This document shows positions 1-9,405 of a stretch of DNA of 19,605 bases, one piece after another (position 1 is the stretch's first letter; each line of letters opens with the position of its first letter). The notes under the pieces are model-generated. The model had not been told where the DNA came from and searched no databases. It saw only the letters and a list, made by a program, of their open reading frames with translations. The translations under genes were made by a program, and so were the position numbers. Source of the stretch: Oscillospiraceae bacterium (GTDB taxonomy: Bacteria > Bacillota > Clostridia > Oscillospirales > Oscillospiraceae); contig CADCLH010000031.1 of NCBI GenBank assembly GCA_902802215.1, forward strand, positions 1 through 19,605, written 5' to 3'.

Positions 1-277
1 GGTCCAGGGCGCTGTTGCGGTAGTAGAGCACCATGTCGGTGAGCACCATCAGGATGTCGGCCACATAGAACCAGGTCGAATACGGCAGCACGCCCGTCCG
101 GCTGAAGGTGATCAGCTTGCCCAGAAGCCCGATCAGATAGCCGATGACGACGAAGTATTCAAAGACCACGCTCTTGCCCTTGGCCGTCCGGGAGCGCCAC
201 GACTTGGCGATGTTGAAGGGCCAGGACAGGCCGAAGAGGACCAGCATGGCGATCTCGCAGAGCTGTACGGCGTCCAT
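1..277 (-). CDS. Small PQ-loop-like integral membrane protein, C-terminus cut by window edge
   Basis: The frame begins at ATG 277 and stays open to base 1, giving 92 residues without a stop. GGGGAG, which overlaps the ftsH stop codon, lies a few bases upstream and sets the start; the gap to ftsH is 4 bases, so it is probably co-transcribed and translationally coupled. The product is hydrophobic, with likely membrane helices near residues 8-24, 40-58 and 68-85. Residues 19-36 (WPFNIAKSW, then RSRTAKGKS) have the proline, basic residue and G-x-S spacing of the PQ-loop seen in SWEET/SemiSWEET-like and related small transporters. Family membership is inferred from this motif only and no substrate can be named. 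It could equally be an uncharacterised membrane protein family of Clostridia. Confidence 0.6.
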   Translation of the reverse strand, partial: MDAVQLCEIAMLVLFGLSWPFNIAKSWRSRTAKGKSVVFEYFVVIGYLIGLLGKLITFSRTGVLPYSTWFYVADILMVLTDMVLYYRNSALD

Positions 278-281
278 GGGC

Positions 282-2342
<2,061 letters not shown>

Positions 2343-2364
2343 GTGTATGTCACTTCCTTTTCAG

Positions 2365-2498
2365 TCGATTGCGAAACGGTGTTTCGCAATCGAGGACTCG
2401 CGCTTATCGCAGCGGGCTTGTGGCCCGCTTTGGTCGGCGCGAGGCCTCGCAATGCTCGGCTCAGGGTGTTTTTGAGGCGGCAAAGCTGCCTCAAAAAC
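2365..2498. repeat. Cluster of strong palindromes between hpt and ftsH (REP-like or structured leader)
   Basis: The 168-base gap between hpt and ftsH is packed with inverted repeats. At 2365-2393 a 13-bp perfect stem (TCGATTGCGAAAC and its complement) closes a GGT loop. At 2411-2429 AGCGGGC pairs with GCCCGCT around TTGTG, and this hairpin is enclosed by CTCGCGC (2397-2403) pairing with GCGCGAG (2437-2443). GCGAGGCCTCGC at 2439-2450 is a perfect 12-base palindrome. At 2468-2498 GTTTTTGAGGC pairs with GCCTCAAAAAC, extended inward by a G-T and two G-C pairs around AAA. None is followed by a clean U tract on the minus strand. The first hairpin lies about 8 bases upstream of the ftsH ribosome binding site. 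It may be a dispersed intergenic repeat, an attenuator or an RNA-processing site. Confidence 0.65.
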
Positions 2499-2510
2499 GA
2501 ATTAAAATAA

Positions 2511-3044
2511 TCAGGAATAAACTTCGGGTTTCAGGACCCCGATGTAGGGGAGATTGCGGTAGTGCTCGTTGTAGTCGAGGCCGTAGCCCACGACGAAGGC
2601 GTCGGGCACCTCGAAGCAGGAGTAGTCGGCGAAGACGTCGGCCTTGCGGCGCGCGGGCTTGTCCAGCAGCGTCACGATGTTGATGGAGGCCGGCTTCCTG
2701 CCCATCAGGTAGCGCTTGAGGTAGCTGAGCGTCACGCCGGAGTCGAGGATGTCCTCGACAATGATGACATGGCGGCCCTCGATGTCCTGGCTGAGGTCCT
2801 TGTTGATCTTCACCGCGCCCGTGGAGCTCGTGCCGCTGTAGGAGGAGACGGCCATGAAGTCCATCGAGCACTTGATGTCCACATGGCGCATCAGATCCGC
2901 CATGAAGATGAAGCAGCCCTTCAAAACGCCGACGAAGATGGGGTCCTTGTCGCGGAAATCCTCGGTGATGCGGCGGCCGACCTCGCTGACCTTGTCCTCG
3001 ATCTCGTCACGGGTGAGCAGGATTCTCTCAATATCTTGTGTCAT
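2511..3044 (-). CDS. hpt: Hypoxanthine phosphoribosyltransferase
   Basis: Purine salvage enzyme that joins hypoxanthine (and usually guanine) to PRPP, yielding IMP or GMP. The 177-residue product has the usual family length. The PRPP-binding signature VIIVEDILDSGVTL is at 93-106, the flexible catalytic loop SSYSGTSSTG at 67-76, the LLDKP lysine at about 129, and the C-terminal VVGYGLDYNEHYRNLPYIG region typical of bacterial HPRTs. The start at ATG 3044 is chosen because the protein then begins directly with family sequence; a longer in-frame extension to 3149 reads antisense-like sequence inside tilS. The ATG overlaps the tilS stop in an ATGA arrangement, so translation is probably coupled. 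AGGAG lies about 13 bases upstream. Confidence 0.95.
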   Translation of the reverse strand: MTQDIERILLTRDEIEDKVSEVGRRITEDFRDKDPIFVGVLKGCFIFMADLMRHVDIKCSMDFMAVSSYSGTSSTGAVKINKDLSQDIEGRHVIIVEDILDSGVTLSYLKRYLMGRKPASINIVTLLDKPARRKADVFADYSCFEVPDAFVVGYGLDYNEHYRNLPYIGVLKPEVYS

Positions 3045-4363
3045 AATTCTGTATCTACTCCTGTTTGTATTTCGGAAAACGTGAGCTTCCACACCGGATC
3101 GCCCGGCCGGGGCAGGGCGCGCTCGTCCAGAGCCAGACCGTAGACCCACAGCGGCCCGGAGGCGCAGCGGATCACGGGCGTCAGGTCCCGCGCGGCGCGG
3201 GGAAGGGCGTGTTCGGAAAAGAGGGCCTTGAGCGTCTTGGTGCAGCCGCGGCCCGGGGGACGGAGCCGATCGCCGGGCATGCGCCCGGTACAGAAAAGAT
3301 CGGAGCCTATCATCTCATATTTAAGATAAGAAGTCTTGAACAAGTCGTGAATTTCTCCCGCATAAACGGCCTTTTCGGCCCAAAGCGACAGACCCGCCTC
3401 GGGCAGGAGAAGCGCTTCGCCGGGGACCACGCGGCGGACCGGGAGCGACCCTTCGGCGGCGGGGGCGAAGTACAGCCGCCCGCACTCGCGCCGGAGCACC
3501 GCGCCCGGCAGCTCGAGCAGGGCGTATTCCGTGCCGGAGAGGAAGGCGAGGACCCGGTCGGTGTGCAGGGAGGACAGGCCCGGCAGCAGCGCGCGCACGA
3601 CGCGGGAGGCGACGGCCGGGTGGAGCGCTTTGAGCGCGTCGAGCGGGAGACTGTCCTGCCGGAAATGGACCGCGAGAAAGCGGTCCGCCTCGGCGCGGAA
3701 GTAGTCCTCGTCCCGGGCGCAGAGCGCGGCGGCGCGGGCGGCGGCCTCGGCAAAGCGGGGGTTGATCCGCTTCAGCGCCGGGACGGCGTGATGCCGGATC
3801 AGATTGCGGGCGTAATCGTCGCTGCGGTTCGTGCTGTCCTCCACGTGGGGGACCTTGTGCTCGGCGAGATACGCTTCGACCTCGGCGCGGGAGACCTTCA
3901 GCATCGGCCGCACGATCCGCCCGCGCGCGCGGGGGATGCCGCGCAGCCCGGCGCCGCCGCTGCCGCGGGCGAGGTTGAAGAGCATCGTCTCGGCCAGATC
4001 GTCGAGCGTGTGGGCCGTGACGATCTTATCGCAGCCGAGGGCGTCCGCCGAGCGCTCGAGAAAAGCGTAGCGAAGGGCGCGCCCCGCCTCCTCGAGACCG
4101 AGACCGTGCGCTTCGGCGTACGCGGGCACGTCCGCGCGCTCGGTCACAAAGGGGATGCCGCGCTCCCGGCAGAAGCCCTCCACGAAGGCGGCGTCGCGCC
4201 GGGACTCCTCGCCCCGGATGCCGTGCTCGAAATGGGCGGCGGTCACGTCGAAGCCCTCCGAGATGAGCAGATGCAGCAGGCACATGGAGTCGGCCCCGCC
4301 GGAGACGGCACACAGCAGCCTTTTGTCCGCGATCAGAGCGCGGTCCAGCTCAATACTCGTCAT
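3041..4363 (-). CDS. tilS: tRNA(Ile)-lysidine synthetase TilS
   Basis: Converts the anticodon wobble cytidine of tRNA-Ile(CAU) to lysidine using ATP and lysine, an essential step for decoding AUA. The 440 residues carry the PP-loop ATPase motif SGGADS at 21-26, AHFEHGIRGEES at 43-54, TAHTLDDLAE at 116-125 and EDSTN...RNLIRHH at 175-192, all hallmarks of the N-terminal N-type ATP pyrophosphatase domain. A middle helical region and a C-terminal domain (about 310-435) complete the long TilS form. The ATG at 4363 overlaps the end of dnaB by 14 bases, and its stop overlaps the hpt start. The ribosome binding site is weak (GGAAAAG), consistent with coupling to dnaB translation. Confidence 0.94.
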   Translation of the reverse strand: MTSIELDRALIADKRLLCAVSGGADSMCLLHLLISEGFDVTAAHFEHGIRGEESRRDAAFVEGFCRERGIPFVTERADVPAYAEAHGLGLEEAGRALRYAFLERSADALGCDKIVTAHTLDDLAETMLFNLARGSGGAGLRGIPRARGRIVRPMLKVSRAEVEAYLAEHKVPHVEDSTNRSDDYARNLIRHHAVPALKRINPRFAEAAARAAALCARDEDYFRAEADRFLAVHFRQDSLPLDALKALHPAVASRVVRALLPGLSSLHTDRVLAFLSGTEYALLELPGAVLRRECGRLYFAPAAEGSLPVRRVVPGEALLLPEAGLSLWAEKAVYAGEIHDLFKTSYLKYEMIGSDLFCTGRMPGDRLRPPGRGCTKTLKALFSEHALPRAARDLTPVIRCASGPLWVYGLALDERALPRPGDPVWKLTFSEIQTGVDTEL

Positions 4364-5651
4364 CGCGCCGCTTTTCCAGCATCGTGAAGCTGGTGTACTC
4401 GGGCAGCCACAGGAGCTCGACCGTGCCGGTCTGGCCCTTGCGGTTTTTGAGGATGATGGCCTCGGCGAGATTGGGGTTCTCGCTCTCCTTGTTGTAATAG
4501 CCGTCGCGGTAGAGGCCGATGACCACGTCCGCGTCCTGTTCGATGGCGCCCGACTCGCGCAGGTCGGAGAGCATGGGGCGCTTGTCCTGCCTGGACTCGT
4601 TGGCGCGCGAGAGCTGCGACAGGCAGACGACCGGCACCGCCAGCTCCTTGGCCATGATCTTGAACATGCGGCTGATGCTGCCCGCCGACTGCATCAGCTG
4701 CAGGTAGTCCACGACCACGAGGCCGAGATTCGGCACGCGGCGGCACTGGGCGTTCATGTCCGAGACCGTCAGGGTGGGGTTGTCGTCGATGCGGATGTCG
4801 GTGGCGCTCAGGGCCTGGGCGGCGGTCGTGAGGTCCCGCCACTGCTGGTCGGTGAGCTGACCGGTCAGCAGGTTCTGCGAGGGGACCAGAGCCGCGCGGG
4901 ACAAAAGGCGCATGACCAGCTGCTCGCGCGACATCTCCAGCGAGAAGATCGCGACGGTCTGATGCTCGTTGAGCGCCGCGTGCAGGGCCATGTTCAGCGC
5001 GATGCTGGTCTTGCCCATGCCGGGGCGCGCCGCGACCAGGATCAGCTCCGAGCGGTTGAGGCCCAGGGTCACGCGGTCCAGATCGGCAAGACCCGTGGAC
5101 AGGCCCGGGATCGCCTTGCCGGAGGCCGAGGCCTCGGACAGATTGTCGAACACGGTCTGCACCACGGAGGAGACGGGCACCAGCCCGCCGATGCTGCGGC
5201 CCTGGCGCAGCGCGTAGATGCGCCGCTCGGCGGCCTCGAGCATGGCGTCGGCCTCGCCCGCGCCCTCGTAGACCATCTTGTTGATCTCGTCGGCGGTCTC
5301 GCCGAGACGGCGCAGCAGCGCCCGGTCGCGCACGATGGCCGCGTATTCGAGCACGTTCGCCGCGGTGGGCGTGACGCGCATGATCTCCGCCAGATACTCC
5401 TCGCAGTTGTCCTGATACACGCCGCGGACCTTCATCTGATCCAGCACCGTGACCGGGTCGATCGCCTGCGCGTACGAGAACATGGCGTAGATCGTCTCGT
5501 AAATGCTGCGGTTGAGCGGGAGATAGAACTCGTCCGCCTTCAGCTTTTCCAGCACCTCCGGAATGCACCGGGGGTCGATGAGCATGGAGCCGATGACCGC
5601 CTGCTCCGCCGGAGCGGAGTAGGGCACCTTCCTGCCCAGCAGTTCATCCAT
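4350..5651 (-). CDS. dnaB: Replicative DNA helicase DnaB (DnaC in Bacillus naming)
   Basis: Hexameric replication-fork helicase. The N-terminal DnaB domain is at about 9-110 and the RecA-like C-terminal domain at about 175-430. Walker A ARPGMGKTS is at 208-216, SLEMSREQL at 237-245, Walker B VVVDYLQLM at 312-320, followed by CLSQLSRANESRQDKRPMLSDLRESGAIEQDAD with the arginine and glutamate residues conserved in the family. The start is ATG 5651 with GAGAGGA 7 bases upstream. Oddity: between DYLQLMQSAG and ISRMFKIMAKEL only one residue remains, whereas family members normally carry a further dozen or so residues containing an ENRQQ-type loop; 433 residues is also slightly short. Reading frame and flanking motifs are intact. 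It sits between rplI and tilS in one operon. Confidence 0.95.
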   Translation of the reverse strand: MDELLGRKVPYSAPAEQAVIGSMLIDPRCIPEVLEKLKADEFYLPLNRSIYETIYAMFSYAQAIDPVTVLDQMKVRGVYQDNCEEYLAEIMRVTPTAANVLEYAAIVRDRALLRRLGETADEINKMVYEGAGEADAMLEAAERRIYALRQGRSIGGLVPVSSVVQTVFDNLSEASASGKAIPGLSTGLADLDRVTLGLNRSELILVAARPGMGKTSIALNMALHAALNEHQTVAIFSLEMSREQLVMRLLSRAALVPSQNLLTGQLTDQQWRDLTTAAQALSATDIRIDDNPTLTVSDMNAQCRRVPNLGLVVVDYLQLMQSAGSISRMFKIMAKELAVPVVCLSQLSRANESRQDKRPMLSDLRESGAIEQDADVVIGLYRDGYYNKESENPNLAEAIILKNRKGQTGTVELLWLPEYTSFTMLEKRRDDEY

Positions 5652-5673
5652 GAGTTTTTCCTCTCAGACGTCC

Positions 5674-6120
5674 TCAGGCCTCGATGACCAGAAGATTGAT
5701 ATTGCCGCTGGTTTCAAAGCCGAGCTTGGCCTTGACGGTGTAGCTGCCGAAGGTCTTGATCGGCTCGGCCTGGACGATCTTGTTCTTCTCGATCTCAATG
5801 CCGAACTGCTCCTTGAGCGCGTCGCTGATCTCCTGCGAGGTGACGGCGCCGAAGAGCTTCCCGGCTCCGCCGGCCTTCGCGCGGATGACGACCTGCACGC
5901 CCTCGAGCTTTTTCGCGTTCTCCAGAGCGAGCTGCCGGTCGCGCGCGATCTGGGCGGCCTTCGCCTTCTCCCTGAGCTTGAGCGCGTTGATGTTGTCGGT
6001 CGTGGCCTCGGCGGCCAGCCCCCGGGGGATCAGGTAGTTGCGGGCGTAGCCGCTGGAGACCTCTTTCATCTCTCCCTTTTTGCCCTGACCCTTCACGTCG
6101 ACGTTGAAGATGACCTTCAT
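5674..6120 (-). CDS. rplI: 50S ribosomal protein L9
   Basis: Large-subunit protein that binds 23S rRNA through its N-terminal domain and projects an elongated helix and C-terminal domain from the ribosome. The 148-residue length is typical. The L9 signature is clear at the N-terminus: MKVIFNVDVKGQGKKGE, then SSGYARNYLIPRGLA. The central charged helix (about 40-75) and the C-terminal domain (about 80-147) are complete. ATG 6120 is preceded by AAAGGGGAAG at 7 bases. It lies 16 bases after gdpP and 22 bases before dnaB; the gdpP-rplI-dnaB order is the classical Firmicutes arrangement. Confidence 0.97.
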   Translation of the reverse strand: MKVIFNVDVKGQGKKGEMKEVSSGYARNYLIPRGLAAEATTDNINALKLREKAKAAQIARDRQLALENAKKLEGVQVVIRAKAGGAGKLFGAVTSQEISDALKEQFGIEIEKNKIVQAEPIKTFGSYTVKAKLGFETSGNINLLVIEA

Positions 6121-6136
6121 CTATAATCTTCCCCTT

Positions 6137-8134
6137 TCACTGTAGATAGTCGTCTATGGCGCTGTAAACTTTTTTGAGCGCGTCCTCCGGCGCGGTGTTG
6201 GGCATCTGCATCGCCGCCGCGTTGCGGTTGCCGCCGCCGCCCAGCATCTCCATGATGAGCTGGACGTTGACCTCGCCGATGGAGCGGGCCGAGGCGAAGC
6301 AGTTGCCCCTGCCGTCGGGCGCGAGGACGATGGAGGCCTTGACCCCCGCGATGTTCAGCAGCTCGTCGGCAGCCATGGCGGCCACGACGCGGTCCTGCGC
6401 CTCCTTCGGCGCGGCGACCGCGATCTCGCGGTAGACCCTGACCTGCTCGAGGATGCGGTATTTGGCGAGCGCGTGGTCCAGATCGGCCTGGAACAGACGC
6501 TTGACGTCGCCCGTCTCCGCGCCGGAGCGGCGCAGCCAGGCCGCCGCGTCGAAGGTGCGCTCGCCCGTGCGCAGCGTGAAATTCTTGGTATCCAGCACGA
6601 TGCCGGCCAGCAGGGCCTCCGCCTCGCAGGGGAGGATGGAGCTGCTCTCCGGGAGCTCCTGGAGCATCTCGGTCAGAAGCTCGCAGGCCGAGGAGGCGTA
6701 GGGCTCGATGAAGCTGATGGCGCTGTCCTGAATATAGGTCGCGGCGACGCGGTGGTGGTCGATGACGGCCACCCGTCTGCACGCGCTCAGCAGGGCGGGC
6801 GCCTCCACCTGCTCGGGACGGCTGGTGTCGACCACGACCAGCAGCGCGGCGGGATCGATGTGGGCGGGCAGCTCCGACGGCGCGAGCACCGCGTCGCGGT
6901 AGGCGTCCTCAGAGCATACGCGCTCGGCCAGCGGCGTCGCGGCGGTGTGCTGCAAATCGGCGACGATCTCGGCGCGCACGCCGAGCATGCGGGCGATGGC
7001 GCACACGCCGACCGAGGCGCCGAAGCTGTCCAGATCCCCGAAGCGGTGGCCCATGACGTAGAGACGCGACGAGTCGCGCACGAGCTCGGCAAAGGCGTTG
7101 GCCATGACGCGGGATTTGACCTTGGTGCGCTTCTCGACCTCGCCCCCGCGGCCGCCGTAGAACTCAAAGCCCATGCGGTTTTTGATGACGGTCTGGTCGC
7201 CGCCGCGCGAGAGCGCGAGCTCCGCCGCGTTGTCGGCGGCCTGCAGCGCGTCGCCCAGTGTCTCGCAGTCGGCACCGAGGCCGATGCTGATGGTCGCGGC
7301 GATGCCGAAGGGGTTGACCACGCTGTGGACCTCCTCGACGATGGAGAACTTGCCGGGCTTGAGCCTCTCCATGGCCTGGTGCTCCATCATCAGCAGGTAG
7401 CGGTCGCGGTCGTAGCGGCGGAAGATGCCGTGAAAGACGGCGCACCACTGGCTCAGCTTCTCCTCGATGGCGTCGCGCAGATCGTTCTTGACGCGGTCGG
7501 GGACGTTCTTGACCAGCTCGTCCAGATTGTCGATGACCACGATGCCCGCGACGGGGCGGGTCTCCTCAAAGGCGATGCGGATGTTGTCATAGTCCGTGAC
7601 GTCCACCCAGTAGGTGATGCCCATGAGAGGATGATTCTCGGCCGGCGGCTCGAACGCCTGCTCGGAGCGGATGATGCGGCCGTGGAGGCGGTATTTTTTC
7701 CCGCGGACCTCCAGCAGCGTGGGATAACAGCTCTTGCCCTCCAGCAGCCAATTGCCCGAAAACTCCGGGACAAGCTGCGCAAGACTCGCGTCCAGCCTGG
7801 TCCCGACCTCGCCGCACATCTCGAAAAAGGCGGCGTTGCCCCAGATGATGCGCGAATCCTCCAGCGAGAAGATCACAATCGGCAGAGGAAAGTTCATGAG
7901 CGTGCTGCTCTTGGCGCTCTCCGTGTCGTACAGGGCCGCCTCGAGAAAGGCCGCGAGCTGTTTGGTCCGCTGATGCCAGATGATCAGCGTGACGACAAGC
8001 AGCAGCAGGATGGCCGCGCCCGCCGCGGCCGCCAGGTGATACAGACGCAGATACAGCGCCGCCCCCGCACATGCGGCGAGCAGCACGAACGGAAGCCAGC
8101 CGGGTCTTGTGAGCCGCCGCAGCGTCTTGTTCAA
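6137..8134 (-). CDS. gdpP: Cyclic-di-AMP phosphodiesterase GdpP (DHH/DHHA1 family)
   Basis: Membrane-bound enzyme expected to hydrolyse c-di-AMP to pApA. Residue numbers follow the start used here (665 aa). Two N-terminal helices at about 14-30 and 34-53 are followed by a PAS-like domain (about 76-175), a degenerate GGDEF domain (about 195-330), and a DHH domain with HRFGDLD at 363-369, VVD at 434-436, DHH at 459-461 and Asp515 as metal ligands, then DHHA1. Start choice: GGGGAGG runs straight into a GTG at 8143 with no spacing, whereas TTG at 8134 lies 8 bases after GGAGG and is preferred. In the terminal DHHA1 glycine-rich motif the usual histidine of GGGH is asparagine (GGGGNR, Asn636). First gene of the operon. 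Confidence 0.93.
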   Translation of the reverse strand: MNKTLRRLTRPGWLPFVLLAACAGAALYLRLYHLAAAAGAAILLLLVVTLIIWHQRTKQLAAFLEAALYDTESAKSSTLMNFPLPIVIFSLEDSRIIWGNAAFFEMCGEVGTRLDASLAQLVPEFSGNWLLEGKSCYPTLLEVRGKKYRLHGRIIRSEQAFEPPAENHPLMGITYWVDVTDYDNIRIAFEETRPVAGIVVIDNLDELVKNVPDRVKNDLRDAIEEKLSQWCAVFHGIFRRYDRDRYLLMMEHQAMERLKPGKFSIVEEVHSVVNPFGIAATISIGLGADCETLGDALQAADNAAELALSRGGDQTVIKNRMGFEFYGGRGGEVEKRTKVKSRVMANAFAELVRDSSRLYVMGHRFGDLDSFGASVGVCAIARMLGVRAEIVADLQHTAATPLAERVCSEDAYRDAVLAPSELPAHIDPAALLVVVDTSRPEQVEAPALLSACRRVAVIDHHRVAATYIQDSAISFIEPYASSACELLTEMLQELPESSSILPCEAEALLAGIVLDTKNFTLRTGERTFDAAAWLRRSGAETGDVKRLFQADLDHALAKYRILEQVRVYREIAVAAPKEAQDRVVAAMAADELLNIAGVKASIVLAPDGRGNCFASARSIGEVNVQLIMEMLGGGGNRNAAAMQMPNTAPEDALKKVYSAIDDYLQ

Positions 8135-8192
8135 TCGGGACACCTCCCCAACAGATATGGCTAAATGACAGTTTTTACAGTTAGGATGTTAC

Positions 8193-8221
8193 ATTATACC
8201 AAATCTGGCCGCTCTTTACAA
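8193..8221 (-). promoter_or_regulatory. Sigma-A-type promoter for the gdpP operon
   Basis: On the minus strand TTGTAA (8221-8216) and TATAAT (8198-8193) are separated by exactly 17 bases. The -10 box is a perfect consensus and the -35 matches 4 of 6. The predicted transcript would start near 8186, leaving about 50 bases before the TTG start of gdpP. It lies in the divergent gap between gdpP and the nucleotidyltransferase gene at 8279. No equally good promoter is visible for the plus-strand gene. Confidence 0.85.
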
Positions 8222-8278
8222 TCATAAATTCCGGAAGCGCTCCCATAATAAAGAAAAAAGACGAAGGGAAGCGGGACA

Positions 8279-9301
8279 ATGAAAGCGATCATCCTCGCGG
8301 GCGGTCTCGGGACGCGGCTGAAAAGCGTGACGGGGGAGCACCCCAAGCCCATGGCGGAGCTGCTCGGAAGGCCGCTGATGGAGCATATCGTCGAGCTGCT
8401 GAGAGAGAACGGCTTCTGCGAGATCTGCTGCACCCTGCGCTACCGGGCGGGGGAGATCATGGCGCATTTCGGCGACGGCGGGCGCTTCGGCGTCTCGATG
8501 CAGTACCGCATCGAGACCCGCCCCCTCGGTACCGCGGGCAGCGTCGGCGGCTGCCGGGACTTCATCGGCGGGGAGGACGTGCTGGTCATCAGCGGCGACG
8601 CGGCCTGCGACTTCAAGCTGCGCGCGCTCATGGACGAGCACCGCGCGCGCGGCGCGGCCGCCACCGTCGCCCTCTGCCGCAGCGCCGTCCCCCTGCGCTA
8701 CGGTCTGGCCGTGACGGACGGGGCGGGCGATATCCGCGCCTTCATCGAAAAGCCCGCCTGGCCGCAGGTCGTGACGGATCTGGTCAACACCGGGATCTAC
8801 GTGCTCTCGAAGCGCGCCGTCGACGCGATCCCCGCCGAGGGGGCCTTCGACTTCGGGAAGGACCTGTTCCCCCTGCTGCTGCAAAAGGGCGAGCGCCTCG
8901 CGGGCGTGGCGCTCGACGGCTACTGGTGCGATATCGGCACGCCGCAGGCCTACTACCGCTGCTGGGCCGACGCGCTCGAGGGGAAGCTGCGCCTGAACCC
9001 CGGCGAGGCCTTCCGCACGCCCGAGGAGCCGGAGACGCCGGACGAGGACGAGGAGGGCGTCTGCGAGCGCTGCGCCTGCACCGACCGCGCGCGGCTCATG
9101 GGCGCGCTCTCGGAGCTGATGCTCGACATGGGCGCGCGCTTCGACGACGGGATCCGCCTCGAGGGGAAGGGCTACCGCCTGCATATCAGCCCCAGCGCGC
9201 AGAGCTCCGCCGTGCGCATCGCCGTACAGAGCGAGGACGCGGAGTTTGCGCGCGCCCTCTGCCTGTCGGCCAGAGAGCTGGCGGAGGCCCTGAAGCTGTA
9301 G
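8279..9301 (+). CDS. Sugar-phosphate nucleotidyltransferase fused to a phosphohexomutase-type C-terminal domain (short form)
   Basis: The first 230 residues are a nucleotidyltransferase domain of the mannose-1-phosphate guanylyltransferase or glucose-1-phosphate thymidylyltransferase type: LAGGLGTRL at 6-14, KPM at 23-25, LGTAGSVG at 83-90, metal-binding SGDAACDF at 105-112, FIEKP at 155-159 and CDIGTP at 217-222. An acidic linker (about 245-260) and CERCAC (262-267) lead to residues 268-340, which resemble the last domain of the phosphomannomutase module in the roughly 800-residue nucleotidyltransferase-mutase fusions of Clostridia; the hexapeptide-repeat and central mutase domains expected between them are absent. 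It should make an NDP-sugar for cell-surface polymers, but the sugar and nucleotide cannot be read. ATG 8279 has AAGGGAAG 7 bases upstream. No neighbour shares the pathway. Confidence 0.8.
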   Translation: MKAIILAGGLGTRLKSVTGEHPKPMAELLGRPLMEHIVELLRENGFCEICCTLRYRAGEIMAHFGDGGRFGVSMQYRIETRPLGTAGSVGGCRDFIGGEDVLVISGDAACDFKLRALMDEHRARGAAATVALCRSAVPLRYGLAVTDGAGDIRAFIEKPAWPQVVTDLVNTGIYVLSKRAVDAIPAEGAFDFGKDLFPLLLQKGERLAGVALDGYWCDIGTPQAYYRCWADALEGKLRLNPGEAFRTPEEPETPDEDEEGVCERCACTDRARLMGALSELMLDMGARFDDGIRLEGKGYRLHISPSAQSSAVRIAVQSEDAEFARALCLSARELAEALKL

Positions 9302-9312
9302 TTTCGTGAAAG

Positions 9313-9377
9313 CCTACAAATCGTATAGGAAATATTTGTTGAAAATGCCGCTTTAATTCCTACTGAAATTATAGTAG
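9313..9377 (+). promoter_or_regulatory. Pair of operator-like sites upstream of the Rrf2-iscS-iscU operon
   Basis: Two sites share the layout CCTAC-N7-ATAG(G/T): 9313-9329 (ending ATAGG) and 9359-9375 (ending ATAGT). Their starts are 46 bases apart. The first is a near-dyad (CCTACA and TATAGG). The second contains the inverted repeat CTACT (9360-9364) and AGTAG (9373-9377) and overlaps a -10-like TATAGT (9370-9375). Position just upstream of an Rrf2 regulator gene suggests autoregulation of the Fe-S operon. No convincing -35 box at the right distance was found. Confidence 0.55.
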
Positions 9378-9405
9378 ATTAAAGAAACAGAAAGGGGCGA
9401 TGCCT

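Noticed and set aside
2468..2498. Intrinsic terminator after hpt
   Set aside because: The stem is strong, but the bases that follow on the minus strand (ACACCCTGAG) are not a U tract, so it is listed with the palindrome block instead.
3045..3149. In-frame upstream extension of hpt
   Set aside because: Overlaps tilS coding sequence and adds Gly/Arg/Ser-rich residues not found in the family; ATG 3044 gives the standard N-terminus.
8222..9184. 320-codon minus-strand frame opposite the nucleotidyltransferase gene
   Set aside because: Plus-strand protein has LAGGLGTRL and the other family motifs; the minus frame has none and would overlap the gdpP promoter.
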